From contig NZ_FXTY01000002.1 in the NCBI RefSeq assembly GCF_900182745.1, positions 310,001 to 374,000 of the forward strand: DNA of 64,000 bases. The letters run 5' to 3'. This DNA comes from Shimia sagamensis (GTDB lineage: Bacteria > Pseudomonadota > Alphaproteobacteria > Rhodobacterales > Rhodobacteraceae). The position numbers and the translations under genes are program-made. Shown here one piece after another: positions 25,515-34,670 of this stretch (the first letter of the stretch is position 1; the number at the start of each line of letters is the position of its first letter). The notes beneath the pieces are model-generated. The model searched no databases, was not told the origin of the DNA, and saw nothing but the letters and a program-made list of their open reading frames with translations.

Positions 25515-26630
25515 TTACCAGCTGCGCTGCGCCAGCGTATTGAGCTCGTTCAGACGGTCCAGATTGGCCACCGTGCTGAGCATGATCCGCTCATGGCTCC
25601 AGTCTTCTGGCTCAGTCAACGACACCGCACCAAGCAACACCACGCCAGCCATCAAAACCGACATGCCCGCGCCCAAAATCAATGCCTCTTTGGCTGGTTC
25701 ATCCTGATCCCGCGCGATCTCCACAATGCGGTCTTTCAGCATTGAGCGGCGCGACAGGAACGGCACTTTGCGTCCCACCAAAGGCACCCCAAACGCCGCC
25801 GGCTGCGCCTTGGCCTGTGCCTGCGAGAACCGTGCAATTTCCAAAAGCCGCAAAGCGTATCCATGTGCATCAAAGCCTTTTCGCGCCAGATAAGCCCGAT
25901 CACAGGCCAATTCTCCAAGCTTTCGCAACCGGCTGGAAAGAAACCAGAAACCGGGATTGAGCACTGCCAGAGGTGAGATCAACGACAACAAAACTTCCGC
26001 ATCCACATCCCCTTGGCGAATGTGTTGCATCTCATGCCCAAGGGCCATCTGCACGCCCGAAGCATCACGGTAAAGCGACACGGGCAACACCACGTAATAT
26101 CGGAAGAGACCTCGAGTCGAAAATGGCACCTCCACCGCAGGCGATACAACAACAGACACCCATTTGGTGCGTTGCACGACACGACCTGCGGTGATGGCGC
26201 GCCGAATACGTCCGATGTTTATGGCCAGATAAATAGCGCGAACCACAAATCCGACAGCAAACGTGGCAATCAACACCTGTGCAAACACAGACCCGCCGGT
26301 AGACATCTGATCCAGCCACTGGGCTTTCATCGCCAACAGTGCAGACATCTCCTGTGCGGAAAGCGCGATATTCCCGCTAAGCACCTGAGAAACCACCACA
26401 TCTGTGGCGTTCACCGAGGCTGCATAGGTCGTTGTAATTAGATACGGCGTGACCAATGGCACCAATGCAAGACAGGCGATGGCCGCCATGCCCAATCGTC
26501 GTCGCGTCGAAAAACTGCGCCGTCCGCCGGACAGCACAAAAAGGCCCTCAAAGAAGGCAAAAACACATGCGGCCAACAGGATCAAAAGCTGAACCCAGAT
26601 CGCCCCCCCTACGATTTGATCAACCGTCAT
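25515..26630 (-). CDS. BlaR1/MecR1-like membrane metallopeptidase (M56 family)
   Basis: A 371-residue membrane protein: helices at about 10-30, 45-68, 115-140 and a last one at about 325-345. The zinc motif HEMQH at about residue 199-203, in GHEMQHIRQGD, and the third ligand in ELACDRAY place it in peptidase family M56. It lacks the C-terminal penicillin-binding sensor domain of BlaR1/MecR1, so the signal is probably not a beta-lactam sensed in that way. It overlaps the BlaI-like repressor gene by 11 nt, and the two are surely co-expressed. In known systems the peptidase leads to cleavage of the repressor; here that is inferred. Confidence 0.85.
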   Translation of the reverse strand: MTVDQIVGGAIWVQLLILLAACVFAFFEGLFVLSGGRRSFSTRRRLGMAAIACLALVPLVTPYLITTTYAASVNATDVVVSQVLSGNIALSAQEMSALLAMKAQWLDQMSTGGSVFAQVLIATFAVGFVVRAIYLAINIGRIRRAITAGRVVQRTKWVSVVVSPAVEVPFSTRGLFRYYVVLPVSLYRDASGVQMALGHEMQHIRQGDVDAEVLLSLISPLAVLNPGFWFLSSRLRKLGELACDRAYLARKGFDAHGYALRLLEIARFSQAQAKAQPAAFGVPLVGRKVPFLSRRSMLKDRIVEIARDQDEPAKEALILGAGMSVLMAGVVLLGAVSLTEPEDWSHERIMLSTVANLDRLNELNTLAQRSW

Positions 26631-27021
26631 CCTTTCTGATCCTTGTGTCGATGATCTCTTTGATTTCCTGGATCATTTCGTCTGTCAGATCCTCATTATC
26701 CACCAGTCGCGCCACCAGCGCAGTCGGGGTTCCTCCAAACAAGGTTTTAGACAGATTTTTCAGGCTGCGACCTTCATAGTCGCCTTTCTCAACGGCAGGA
26801 GAATATACCAGCGCCCGGTCCTTGCGGTCCGAGGTCACAAACCCCTTGTCGTCCAGAATTTTCATCACGGTCGCCACCGACGTATAGGCACGCTGATGCT
26901 CACCATCCAGCGCTCCCATGATATCCCGCACAGATCCTGTGCCGATCTCCCAAAGGGCGATCATAAATTCCAGCTCAACATCCGTGAGCATCTCACTGCG
27001 TCGACGTGCCAACGTGGCCAC
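26620..27021 (-). CDS. BlaI/MecI-family transcriptional repressor
   Basis: Up to 133 residues, with a winged helix at about residues 11-80 (LTDVELEFMIALWEIGTGSVRDIM, then SVATVMKILDDKGFV) and a C-terminal dimerisation region ending LTDEMIQEIKEIID, as in BlaI/MecI/CopY proteins. The GTG at 27021 sits on top of the GGAG motif, so a TTG at 27012 or the ATG at 26991 may be the real start. Its likely operator is the TACTA-N6-TAGTA palindrome at 27034-27049, giving autoregulation with the downstream M56 peptidase gene. No beta-lactamase gene is adjacent, so the regulon lies elsewhere. Confidence 0.85.
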   Translation of the reverse strand: MATLARRRSEMLTDVELEFMIALWEIGTGSVRDIMGALDGEHQRAYTSVATVMKILDDKGFVTSDRKDRALVYSPAVEKGDYEGRSLKNLSKTLFGGTPTALVARLVDNEDLTDEMIQEIKEIIDTRIRKDDG

Positions 27022-27033
27022 TCCGTGTTTGAT

Positions 27034-27049
27034 TACTAGAAAATTAGTA
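27034..27049. promoter_or_regulatory. Candidate BlaI-type operator
   Basis: TACTA-N6-TAGTA dyad 12 nt upstream of the blaI-like gene, resembling the dyads bound by BlaI/MecI repressors. Position and symmetry fit autoregulation; binding is inferred. Confidence 0.55.
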
Positions 27050-27173
27050 CTTCATTGGCGCTCTGGGGGGAAGAGATTTATGTACGGCATCTAAACACGC
27101 CTTGCGCGTCAGATTCAGACTCCCTTCAACCTCGTAGGCTAACCAGAACAAAACCACAGTACAGAGGCTCAGA

Positions 27174-28069
27174 ATGGGTGCACTCAATGTTCAACGCACT
27201 CTGGCACAAGCCAAACAGTTGGAAAAATCTTGCGAGCTGCGTACGGCGCGTCCTCTACCGCAATGTTCTCTGCAAATTTCCAACAAAAACCCGCGCGCAA
27301 AATCCGCTCTTACTCAGCCAGAAAATAGATATCCAAATTTGAGCCACCCGCCCAAAGGTCTGCAACAACAGATACTTGCACCACTACATTCCAACAAGTT
27401 TACGGACCTTTCACAGATACTTTCTGTCGCCGTGGCCGAATACCCCACCTCGGCTTTTCTGTGGAACTTGACGGGCATGTCCACAAAAGCTTCGGGCGAA
27501 ATGTCGACCGCCAAAATTGCCTGTCGCTCAAACCAAATTCTCTAGACGCCGCCTGGAGCCTTCTGGAGCTCTATGAAAAGCGCAACAGGCTTGCAGATCT
27601 GCAAGCGCGCATGGAGTTTGTAGCAACACTCGGCCCAACCGCTACCGACACCGTTGCACATTTCACTGCGCTGCTGCACTTCCGAAACAAAAACTACGCT
27701 GCAGCAAAACGGGCTGCAGGAGATGTCGCTGTGTCGGGACTGGAGCCTGACAAACGAACGTCCCATCTCTGGCTGGACGCCGCTATTGCTGACAAGCTCG
27801 GCGACACACAGGAAGCTTTCAAACGGTTCACCTTGATGAACGCCGCCGCAGCCAACGCCCATGCTTACTTGGTTACAGATGTACCGGCGTACTTGCCCTC
27901 ACAGCGAAGGTTACACTATATCAACAACTTAGAATACCTTTCTCACAGGACAACGACGAACAGAAAGGGAAAGTGCGAAACTGCATATTTTGACTTTGCG
28001 AAGCGCACCCCCCACCATGCTTGCGAGTGGCGGCAATGCGCAGGAAGCGGACTTTGTAAAGTTTTTTGA
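27174..28069 (+). pseudogene. Broken TPR protein gene (possibly N-terminal half of a TPR-sulfotransferase)
   Basis: Two overlapping frames together read as one TPR-like protein. The first (27174-27545) carries LQQQILAPLHSNKFTDLSQ and YPTSAFLWNLTGM; at about 27470-27480 the similarity shifts frame to HKSFGRNVD, LKPNSLDAAWSLLELYEKRN, then further helical repeats up to about 27900. The WNLxG and xxPxxxxAWxxLLxxY patterns are those of the TPR part of roseobacter TPR-sulfotransferase proteins. The catalytic domain expected after it is absent, and the sequence runs into non-coding text. So the gene has at least one frameshift and a missing 3' end. A sequencing error could explain the frameshift but not the truncation. 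The blaI-side gap (27050-27173) holds nothing I can name. Confidence 0.5.
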
Positions 28070-28284
28070 CCAATAACAGCAACCTTACGTCGAAACTGCC
28101 TGGCGAGCCATAGTACTCGAGTAGAGCCACTCACGCGGCTGTGACGGCCTGCATTCATCCAACGGCTCAAAAGTCGAGTTTCGAGGGCTTGATCAGAGCC
28201 CGAAAAGGTAACAACATACGTAAACAAATCACGGCCCTGAGGAGAGCCAGCGTCGAAACGGACATTAAGTCGGGACATTTTGCT

Positions 28285-29028
28285 ATGAAACATTCATTGA
28301 GCTATATGTTGGCTTTGACAATCGTATTGTTCGGAACAAACTCGAGTATTGCCGAAACTGTGGAGTTCGGAACATTCGACTTTGCGCCTTATGTTCTTCA
28401 CGATGATCCAGAAGGCCGCCTTGGCCTTTTTGTGGATATCACCACGGCCATTGCTGATCGAGCAGAAGTTCCTATTATCAACAGCGTACTGCCCATTGCA
28501 CGTGTGATAAAAAACCTGGAACACGGCCTTACCGATTGTGTGGTTGCGCTGGAAACTCCGTGGACATTGGAGCATTTGATCCAGGTTTCCGAAATCCACG
28601 ATCGAATGGAAATCATTTTTGCGACACGGCCCCAACTTGACATTACCGGCATCAGTGATCTGCACGGCCGACGACTGGCAATTCCGCGCGGCACTTTCCG
28701 AGGTTCCCCCGTCACGACCGAGCCAGATATTGAACGTGTTTTGACAAATGGCTACGAGCAAAGCATCGACTTGTTGAGGGCTGGACGGGTTGATGCAATT
28801 GCTGGAACTGCGGTTAGTCTTTACCATAGTTTTGCAACCGAGAACGTGACACGGGGTGACATCGGTGTTGTCGTTCCTGTGGAAAACAACTCCTTGTGGC
28901 TGCAATGTGCCAAAGGTCAGGTGTCGAACGATATATTGGCAAAAATGGATCAGGCGACCACTGCCTTGCGAGACGAAGGTGCCATTGAGGCCTTTGTGCA
29001 GCGTTACATTCCGCCAGAGTTCAAATAG
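28285..29028 (+). CDS. Periplasmic solute-binding protein (SBP_bac_3-like) coupled to a histidine kinase
   Basis: A 247-residue protein with a signal peptide (about 1-23, ending SSIA) and the family-3 binding-protein pattern: FGTFDFAPYVLHDDPEGRLGLFVDITTAIADRA, then LPIARVIKNLEHG, and DLHGRRLAIPRGTF at the hinge. Its stop overlaps the GTG start of the sensor kinase, and there are no permease or ATPase genes, so it probably works as a ligand sensor presenting a small molecule to the kinase rather than in transport. The ATG at 28285 precedes the signal peptide; the longer frame from 28141 runs through non-coding text. Confidence 0.78.
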   Translation: MKHSLSYMLALTIVLFGTNSSIAETVEFGTFDFAPYVLHDDPEGRLGLFVDITTAIADRAEVPIINSVLPIARVIKNLEHGLTDCVVALETPWTLEHLIQVSEIHDRMEIIFATRPQLDITGISDLHGRRLAIPRGTFRGSPVTTEPDIERVLTNGYEQSIDLLRAGRVDAIAGTAVSLYHSFATENVTRGDIGVVVPVENNSLWLQCAKGQVSNDILAKMDQATTALRDEGAIEAFVQRYIPPEFK

Positions 29029-31736
29029 TGCCGGATCTGGACAGCACGTCGCCCAAAAAGTTTACGAATAGCCTTTCGTTTCGACAGGCACGTGTTGCGG
29101 TGCTTGTTGGGTTTGTATTGGGGATTGGCTTCAGTGCCATCCAGATATTGTCGGATCTGCGACGAGAGATTCAACAAATTGACACGACATTTGAGCAGTC
29201 TCTCAAAATACTGGAAGAGTCAGCGTTTCAGGCGGCATTTGGACTCGACAAGGTGTTAGCCCAAACCGTTGTGAATGGGGTGTTCCATCAGTTGGCGATT
29301 TCTGAAGCGACGATTATCGATAGCTATGGCGACACGATGTATTCAAGGACGCGCCCGCAATTGAAGACGTCCCTATCTTGGTTGGCTGAAGGAATATTTG
29401 GTGAGGTCAAATCGTATTCCACGCCACTGCTAGAGAAGGAAACCGGCTTCTACGCAGGTGAGTTGATTATTCGCGTCGATACAAATGTTATTGCCAGAGA
29501 CTTTTTCAAACGCTCTGGGCTCGTCCTTGGATTTGGTGTCCTAAGAAACCTATTATTGGCGACGGTCCTTGCCTTGATTTACCATAAAATGTTGACCAAG
29601 CCGCTTAGGGAGATTGCTGACCACATCCACCGGGGAGCAACGGAACTTCCTGTTTCCAAAGCGCACGAAAACGACGAACTGAGTGAAATTGCGCTTGAGT
29701 ACAACAAACTCTCTCACGCCCGCGCGCAGGCAGTCACGCGGCTCAAAGAGGAGGAGCGGAGGTACCGGCGTTTGATCGCAAACAGTCAGGTTTCGCTATC
29801 CAATGCCAACTATTCGGAGGTCATTAAATCACTCAATCACCTTCGCAACGAAGGGGTGGATGATCTTCGGCACTATCTCGACGTGAACAAGGATGCGGCC
29901 TGGCAGCTGTTCACAACAATAGAAGTATTGAGTGCCAATGACGCAACTCTGAAACTGTTCGGGGCGGCGTCTGAGAACGAGCTGATGCAGCAGTCCAAAA
30001 AAACGTTTGGTCCAGAAACAATTGACATGTTTGAGGAACAGCTTTGCGCCATTTGGGAAAAACAGAGAATGTTTCGGGCAGAAACAGTTTTTTACACCTT
30101 AACCGGCGAAGAAATTATTGGCGTGATCTCGCTCCCCCTGCCTGCAACAGACGCAGGGTTCAGCAGTATTCCCGTCAGTATTCTGGATATTACCGAATTC
30201 AAGAATGCGGAAACAGAACTCACGTTCCGAGGTGAAATCATAGAAGTTGTTGGCGAAGGTGTACTTGTTTCGCGGGTGTCTGATGGGGTGATTATCTACA
30301 CAAACGCGTCTCTTGATTCCACGTTCGGCTACGATCGCGGAGAACTTGCAGGTCGGGTTGTCAGCCTGCTTAATGCTAAAATGGACACCACACCTGAAGA
30401 AGTGTCGTCGACCATTGCCGACAAAATTTTGAAGGGCGACCGATGGGGTGGCGACGTGCTCAATGTTCGCAAAGATGGATCCCTGTTCTGGAGTGAAGTT
30501 TCAGTGACCGGCTTTGAGCACTCTATGCATGGAACCTTGGCTATTGCGGTCCAATCCGACATATCGGATCGCAAATTTCTTGAAGAACAACTTCGACAAT
30601 CGCAACGTATGGAAGCTGTCGGCCAACTGACGGGTGGGGTGGCGCACGACTTTAACAACCTGCTGGCTGTAATGCTTGGCAATACCGAACTGCTTGAGGA
30701 TCTGGCAGACAAGACGCCAGAAACAAAGAAATTCATCACAACCATCAAATCGGCTGTGGACCGGGCTTCCTCGCTGACCGGACGGTTGCTGGCCTTCTCC
30801 AGGCAATCGACGTTGGCTCCTGTTCCAGCAAATGTATGCGATTTGATTGGCGGCATCGACGACATGCTGCACAGAACGTTGGGGGCCACCATCGAACTGG
30901 CTGTGGCGTGCCCTGACGACCTCTGGCCCGCGTTGATCGACACCCATGAATTTGAAAACGCGCTGATAAACCTCGTGCTGAATGCGCGGGACGCCATGCC
31001 ACGGGGGGGGCGACTGACCATAGAAACTCAGAATGCCACTCTAGACGAGTCTTATGCGGCGCAATCTACAGAGGTTACCCCGGGAGATTATGTGCAGGTG
31101 ACGGTGAGTGACACAGGGGAGGGCATGTCTGAGGATGTTCAACTCAAAGTGTTTGAACCCTTCTTCACAACAAAAGATGTCGGCAAGGGAAGTGGTCTTG
31201 GGCTCAGTATGGTATTTGGCTTCGTCAAGCAGTCAAATGGGCATGTCACGATCTACAGCGAAGAAGGTCACGGTACGTCTGTGAGACTCTATTTGCCCCG
31301 CTCTAAAGAAGCGGTGGCTGAGGTGGAAACGGTTCAAAATGTGCAAGAGTACGCGCGGGGTGTCGGGCACATCCTTGTGGTTGAAGACGACGCTGCAGTG
31401 CGGAGTATCTCCGGTTCCATTTTGCGAGCTCAAGGATACAATGTCCAAGAGGCAGAAAATGGCCACGAGGCGGTCCAACACTTGCGAGACGGTCTGAGCT
31501 TTGACCTCTTGTTCACGGATATGGTGCTGCCGGGCGGCCTCAACGGTGTTGAAATTGCTGCGCTGGCTCAAAAACACCACCCCGACATCAAGGTGCTTTA
31601 CACGACGGGGTTTGCAGAAAACTCCTCTGTCGAGGTCCGTAATTTGGTCAGCAGCGGTTTGTTGATCAACAAGCCGTTTCAACGGACGACATTACTGGAA
31701 AAAGTGCACCAAGTTTTGGAGAACAAACGGACTTGA
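29028..31736 (+). CDS. Hybrid sensor histidine kinase with PAS domains and receiver
   Basis: A 902-residue membrane kinase. Helices at about 21-42 and 165-186 enclose a periplasmic sensor of about 120 residues; a HAMP-like linker follows (KPLREIADHI), then two PAS regions (about 285-395 and 400-515), the dimerisation/phosphoacceptor domain with His540 in GGVAHDFNNLL, the ATPase domain (NLVLNARDAMP, DTGEGM, KGSGLGLSMV), and a receiver with Asp831 in FTDMVLP. The lone GTG start at 29028 overlaps the stop of the binding-protein gene, so both products are translated together. The architecture recalls binding-protein-dependent sensors such as TorT-TorS. A G8 run at 31003-31010 lies in the ATPase region. 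The signal is unknown. Confidence 0.88.
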   Translation: MPDLDSTSPKKFTNSLSFRQARVAVLVGFVLGIGFSAIQILSDLRREIQQIDTTFEQSLKILEESAFQAAFGLDKVLAQTVVNGVFHQLAISEATIIDSYGDTMYSRTRPQLKTSLSWLAEGIFGEVKSYSTPLLEKETGFYAGELIIRVDTNVIARDFFKRSGLVLGFGVLRNLLLATVLALIYHKMLTKPLREIADHIHRGATELPVSKAHENDELSEIALEYNKLSHARAQAVTRLKEEERRYRRLIANSQVSLSNANYSEVIKSLNHLRNEGVDDLRHYLDVNKDAAWQLFTTIEVLSANDATLKLFGAASENELMQQSKKTFGPETIDMFEEQLCAIWEKQRMFRAETVFYTLTGEEIIGVISLPLPATDAGFSSIPVSILDITEFKNAETELTFRGEIIEVVGEGVLVSRVSDGVIIYTNASLDSTFGYDRGELAGRVVSLLNAKMDTTPEEVSSTIADKILKGDRWGGDVLNVRKDGSLFWSEVSVTGFEHSMHGTLAIAVQSDISDRKFLEEQLRQSQRMEAVGQLTGGVAHDFNNLLAVMLGNTELLEDLADKTPETKKFITTIKSAVDRASSLTGRLLAFSRQSTLAPVPANVCDLIGGIDDMLHRTLGATIELAVACPDDLWPALIDTHEFENALINLVLNARDAMPRGGRLTIETQNATLDESYAAQSTEVTPGDYVQVTVSDTGEGMSEDVQLKVFEPFFTTKDVGKGSGLGLSMVFGFVKQSNGHVTIYSEEGHGTSVRLYLPRSKEAVAEVETVQNVQEYARGVGHILVVEDDAAVRSISGSILRAQGYNVQEAENGHEAVQHLRDGLSFDLLFTDMVLPGGLNGVEIAALAQKHHPDIKVLYTTGFAENSSVEVRNLVSSGLLINKPFQRTTLLEKVHQVLENKRT

Positions 31737-31823
31737 GGCGTCGATTCAAAAGTCCGCGCGAACCATGGCCAACCGCTTGTGTCCTGCAGTTGGCAGATGA
31801 CGTCGCCAACAACGGTTGAGGCA

Positions 31824-32228
31824 TCATAAGGATTGCGCTTGCATCTGAGCCAACGTGCCGGCTTCCGTTTGTAACACGTCTTTCAGAAGGTCACGAGACA
31901 GCGGCTTGTGCATGCTGTCACCGACATCAATATCTCGTGCTTGGGCAATCAATTTTGCCGCTTCCATGGATGGCGCCCCACCGCCCGTCATAAAGCGCAA
32001 ACGCAAGGGTCGGTTGAGCGCGGCTAGCCCGGAGATAACTTCGATCCCGTCCATCTGTGGCATGTTAATGTCAACAAGCAGCAAAGCTGGCTCGTCGCCT
32101 TCTTGCAGTCCTTCCAAAAGTTTGATGCCATTGCTGCAAATCTCGGCGTCCCACCCATGCCGGGTTGCAACATGTGCCAAATACTCCGCAAACTCTACAT
32201 TATCGTCCGCGATGTACACTTTTTGCAT
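31824..32228 (-). CDS. Single-domain response regulator (CheY-like receiver)
   Basis: A 134-residue stand-alone receiver. The acidic pocket is IADDN (Asp8, Asp9), the phosphoacceptor Asp53 in LLVDINMPQMDG, and Lys in the HKPLSRD motif near 108. There is no DNA-binding or enzymatic output domain, so it must relay phosphate or bind a partner. It is convergent with the hybrid kinase and separated from it by 87 bp, which makes it a candidate partner of that kinase. The ATG at 32228 begins the first strand; the frame could extend to 32276. It ends close to inverted repeat B. Confidence 0.82.
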   Translation of the reverse strand: MQKVYIADDNVEFAEYLAHVATRHGWDAEICSNGIKLLEGLQEGDEPALLLVDINMPQMDGIEVISGLAALNRPLRLRFMTGGGAPSMEAAKLIAQARDIDVGDSMHKPLSRDLLKDVLQTEAGTLAQMQAQSL

Positions 32229-32544
32229 CCGGGCAATCCTAGTTAGTTGGGATGAGACAAATCCAAGCCTACCCAATCCCCGACAAAAAGCAACTCATCG
32301 AACCGATCCAAGGCCAGTTTCGTTTTCCAATGCTTGTGCACCACTACAGCAAGCAGCAGAACTTCAGCGTTGAAGGGACCGAGGAAACTACGTTTCCTTT
32401 GTTGTTGGAACCACCGAGCGGTTTTTCTCTGAAAGACTCATTTCACAGGTCCGCTTCGGGCTGGCTGCTGCCATCGGACAACCATTGTTGGGCCCGATCT
32501 CGCTGCAAACATGTTGCTGCAGCGCCGCAAGGCCGCTTTGAGCC

Positions 32545-32709
32545 TATTCTGCTGAAAAACTCGCTTGCCAAAAAACGCCGCGACAAATTAGAACAAGTAT
32601 TTTGAGATCGCACCGCTGGCAAACAGCATTCTCAGAATGGCATTCCTGCGGGACAGTGTTCCGACGATATGCGTTCAAATGGCCAAACACCGAGTTTATC
32701 AACAGAATA
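32545..32709. mobile_element. 165-bp MITE-like element inserted in repeat copy B
   Basis: Present in copy B and absent at the matching site of copy A (about 3692). The ends are inverted repeats: TATTCTGCTGAAAAACTCG at the left and TATTCTGTTGATAAACTCG at the right (reverse complement), 17 of 19 matching. It is flanked by a 4-bp duplication AGCC (32541-32544 and 32710-32713) that occurs once in copy A. It has no transposase, so it is a non-autonomous element moved by an IS elsewhere. It does not interrupt a gene. Confidence 0.82.
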
Positions 32710-32772
32710 AGCCCAAAGCGACGGATGCTGCGGAATGCACCAATGTCCGCGATGCTGCATTGACCTGTGTAC

Positions 32773-33387
32773 TCAGTTTCGTGCGTTTTTTGCCCTCAGT
32801 TTTGCTTTGAGTTCCAATATTGTGGTTTGCAGCGATGACACTTCATAGTCAGCTTCCGCACTCGTGAACCGGGGTGTGATGTGTTGCGGGCAGTTCCAGT
32901 CGAATGCCTCGACAGTTATCAGCAATCCCCGTTCTACCCGCGCCTTATAGCGGTCGCCCAGTGACAGTTTTTGTTGTGTGTCCAGCTCAGAGGCACCCAG
33001 CGTTTGAACCCTGCCCAGAAGTTTGAGGCGGGTTTTGTTTGGGTAGTCCATAAAGAATAGCGACACACGGTCGTTCTGGCTTATGTTTCCCATACTTACA
33101 TATTGCCGGATGCCCCGAAAGTCAGCAAACCCCAGCGTTTTGTCGTCCAGAATCTTCACAAATCCAACCGGACCACCGCGATGTTGCACATAGGGCCAGC
33201 CCGTTTCGCTGACCGTCGCCATGTAAAAGCTGTCGCGCGCGGCAATGAATTGGGCTTCGTTTGGGCCCAGAACGTAGTTGTAGTCGTCACCAACTTCCAT
33301 TCGCGCATGTGAATTGCGCGACCCTTGGTCGGACTGGATGTTTTTCACGGCGCCCGTGAAGGCGAGTTCGGCGAATTTGTGTCCCAT
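32773..33387 (-). CDS. Pyridoxamine 5'-phosphate oxidase-family flavoprotein (copy B)
   Basis: The 204-residue paralog of 3016-3630. The FMN-barrel landmarks are kept (FYMATVSETGWPYVQ, GFADFRGIRQYVSMGN, FFMDYPNKTRLK). Differences from copy A cluster between residues about 135 and 165, where the loop sequence is largely changed, with an otherwise intact frame. So both copies have stayed functional while drifting. It is the most diverged of the three duplicated genes. Confidence 0.8.
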   Translation of the reverse strand: MGHKFAELAFTGAVKNIQSDQGSRNSHARMEVGDDYNYVLGPNEAQFIAARDSFYMATVSETGWPYVQHRGGPVGFVKILDDKTLGFADFRGIRQYVSMGNISQNDRVSLFFMDYPNKTRLKLLGRVQTLGASELDTQQKLSLGDRYKARVERGLLITVEAFDWNCPQHITPRFTSAEADYEVSSLQTTILELKAKLRAKNARN

Positions 33388-33540
33388 TTGACGGACCCTT
33401 TTTGAGTAGCAGATATTTCAGGCCGAGATCTGACACCCCCGGCTGGACAAACAGCCACCAAGGATTGCGCGCACTTTTGATTAGGCGCGCATCATTTGGG
33501 CTGGCGAAACGGTGCAGGGTGGCCCCTGCACCGAATTGGC

Positions 33541-34542
33541 TTAGTTGGTCTTGTTCTTGGACAGGAATGTCCGGATGGTAGCCGCAACCTCAGCGCCGTG
33601 GGATTCAAGGATGAAGTGACCGGCGTCAATCAGATGCAGTTCCGCATTCGGTAGATCACGCAGGTACGGTGTTGCCCCTTCGGCTGGGAAGATGTGGTCG
33701 TTCTCGCCCCAGACGATCAACGTGGGAGGTTGATACGCACGGAAGAATTCCTGGAAATCCGGATAGAGATCGACGTTTGTGCGGTAATCATAAAACAGGT
33801 CCAGTTGGATTTCCTGGTTTCCGGGCCGATCAAGATACGTTTGATCCAGCATCCACGCATCAGGGCTGACACGGCTTAGGTGGGTGTCGGGCACCCCATG
33901 GGTGTACTGCCATTCGGTTGCGCCGACATTCAGGAAGCCGCGCAAAGACTCACGATTTTCATCGGTCGCATCAGTCCAGTAGGTGCGAAACACATCCCAG
34001 AACTCCAGTAGGCCTTCTTCATAGGCGTTGCCATTTTGAATGATCAGCGCCTCGATTGCCTGTGGCTCTTTCAGGGCCAGGCGGTATCCGACCGGTGCGC
34101 CGTAATCCATCACGTAAAGGCTATAGGATGTCAGATCCAAAGCGTCGGTAAAGCCGTCCATTAAAGCTGCATAGTTGGCAAAGCTGTATTCAAATTCGCT
34201 GGGATCAGGCATCGCACTGCGCCCAAATCCGGGATAATCTGGGGCAATCACGTGATAGCTGTCCGCCAGTTCGGGAATGAGATTGCGATACTGCTGTGAG
34301 GACGTTGGGAAACCGTGCAACAACAGCAAAGTAGGCGCATTTTCATTACCAGCTTCGCGGTAGAAGATCTCCTGCCCATCAATGTCGACAGTGTTGTAGC
34401 GCACGGCGTCGTGGGCAATCCCGCTGAGCGCAGCTGCGGTTGTTGCAGAGTCTTCTGCGAAGGTTGGTGATGCGTGCGGCACCAGCAGCGCCAACGCGAT
34501 AAGGCCGGACAAAAGGGGAGGCGTGATCAAGTTCGTTTTCAT
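33541..34542 (-). CDS. Exported alpha/beta hydrolase, epoxide hydrolase/haloalkane dehalogenase-like (copy B)
   Basis: The 333-residue paralog of 1861-2862, with signal peptide (ends SPTFA), HGFP oxyanion motif, Asp146 in MDYGAP, Asp282 and His309 all preserved. The signal peptide and the cap-domain edges carry most substitutions; the catalytic core is nearly unchanged. It is divergent from the copy B lysR with the same 128-bp spacer, and the AAGGA site before the ATG is the same in both copies. Two slightly different enzymes under nearly identical regulators suggest dosage or cross-control. Confidence 0.85.
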   Translation of the reverse strand: MKTNLITPPLLSGLIALALLVPHASPTFAEDSATTAAALSGIAHDAVRYNTVDIDGQEIFYREAGNENAPTLLLLHGFPTSSQQYRNLIPELADSYHVIAPDYPGFGRSAMPDPSEFEYSFANYAALMDGFTDALDLTSYSLYVMDYGAPVGYRLALKEPQAIEALIIQNGNAYEEGLLEFWDVFRTYWTDATDENRESLRGFLNVGATEWQYTHGVPDTHLSRVSPDAWMLDQTYLDRPGNQEIQLDLFYDYRTNVDLYPDFQEFFRAYQPPTLIVWGENDHIFPAEGATPYLRDLPNAELHLIDAGHFILESHGAEVAATIRTFLSKNKTN

Positions 34543-34670
34543 TTCTGTATCCTTCGATATGGGCCGCGTTACAGGGTGTGTTGCGGCGGCGTGTGAGCAA
34601 CAGATAATGACCTTCCAATGGTGGAAGAATAATGATAATTATGAATTCATTGTTGCAAAAAGTGGAATAA

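Noticed and set aside
32252-32605. 117-codon plus-strand frame running into repeat B and the MITE
   Set aside because: It crosses three unrelated sequence units (unique flank, repeat, MITE), so it cannot be an inherited gene.
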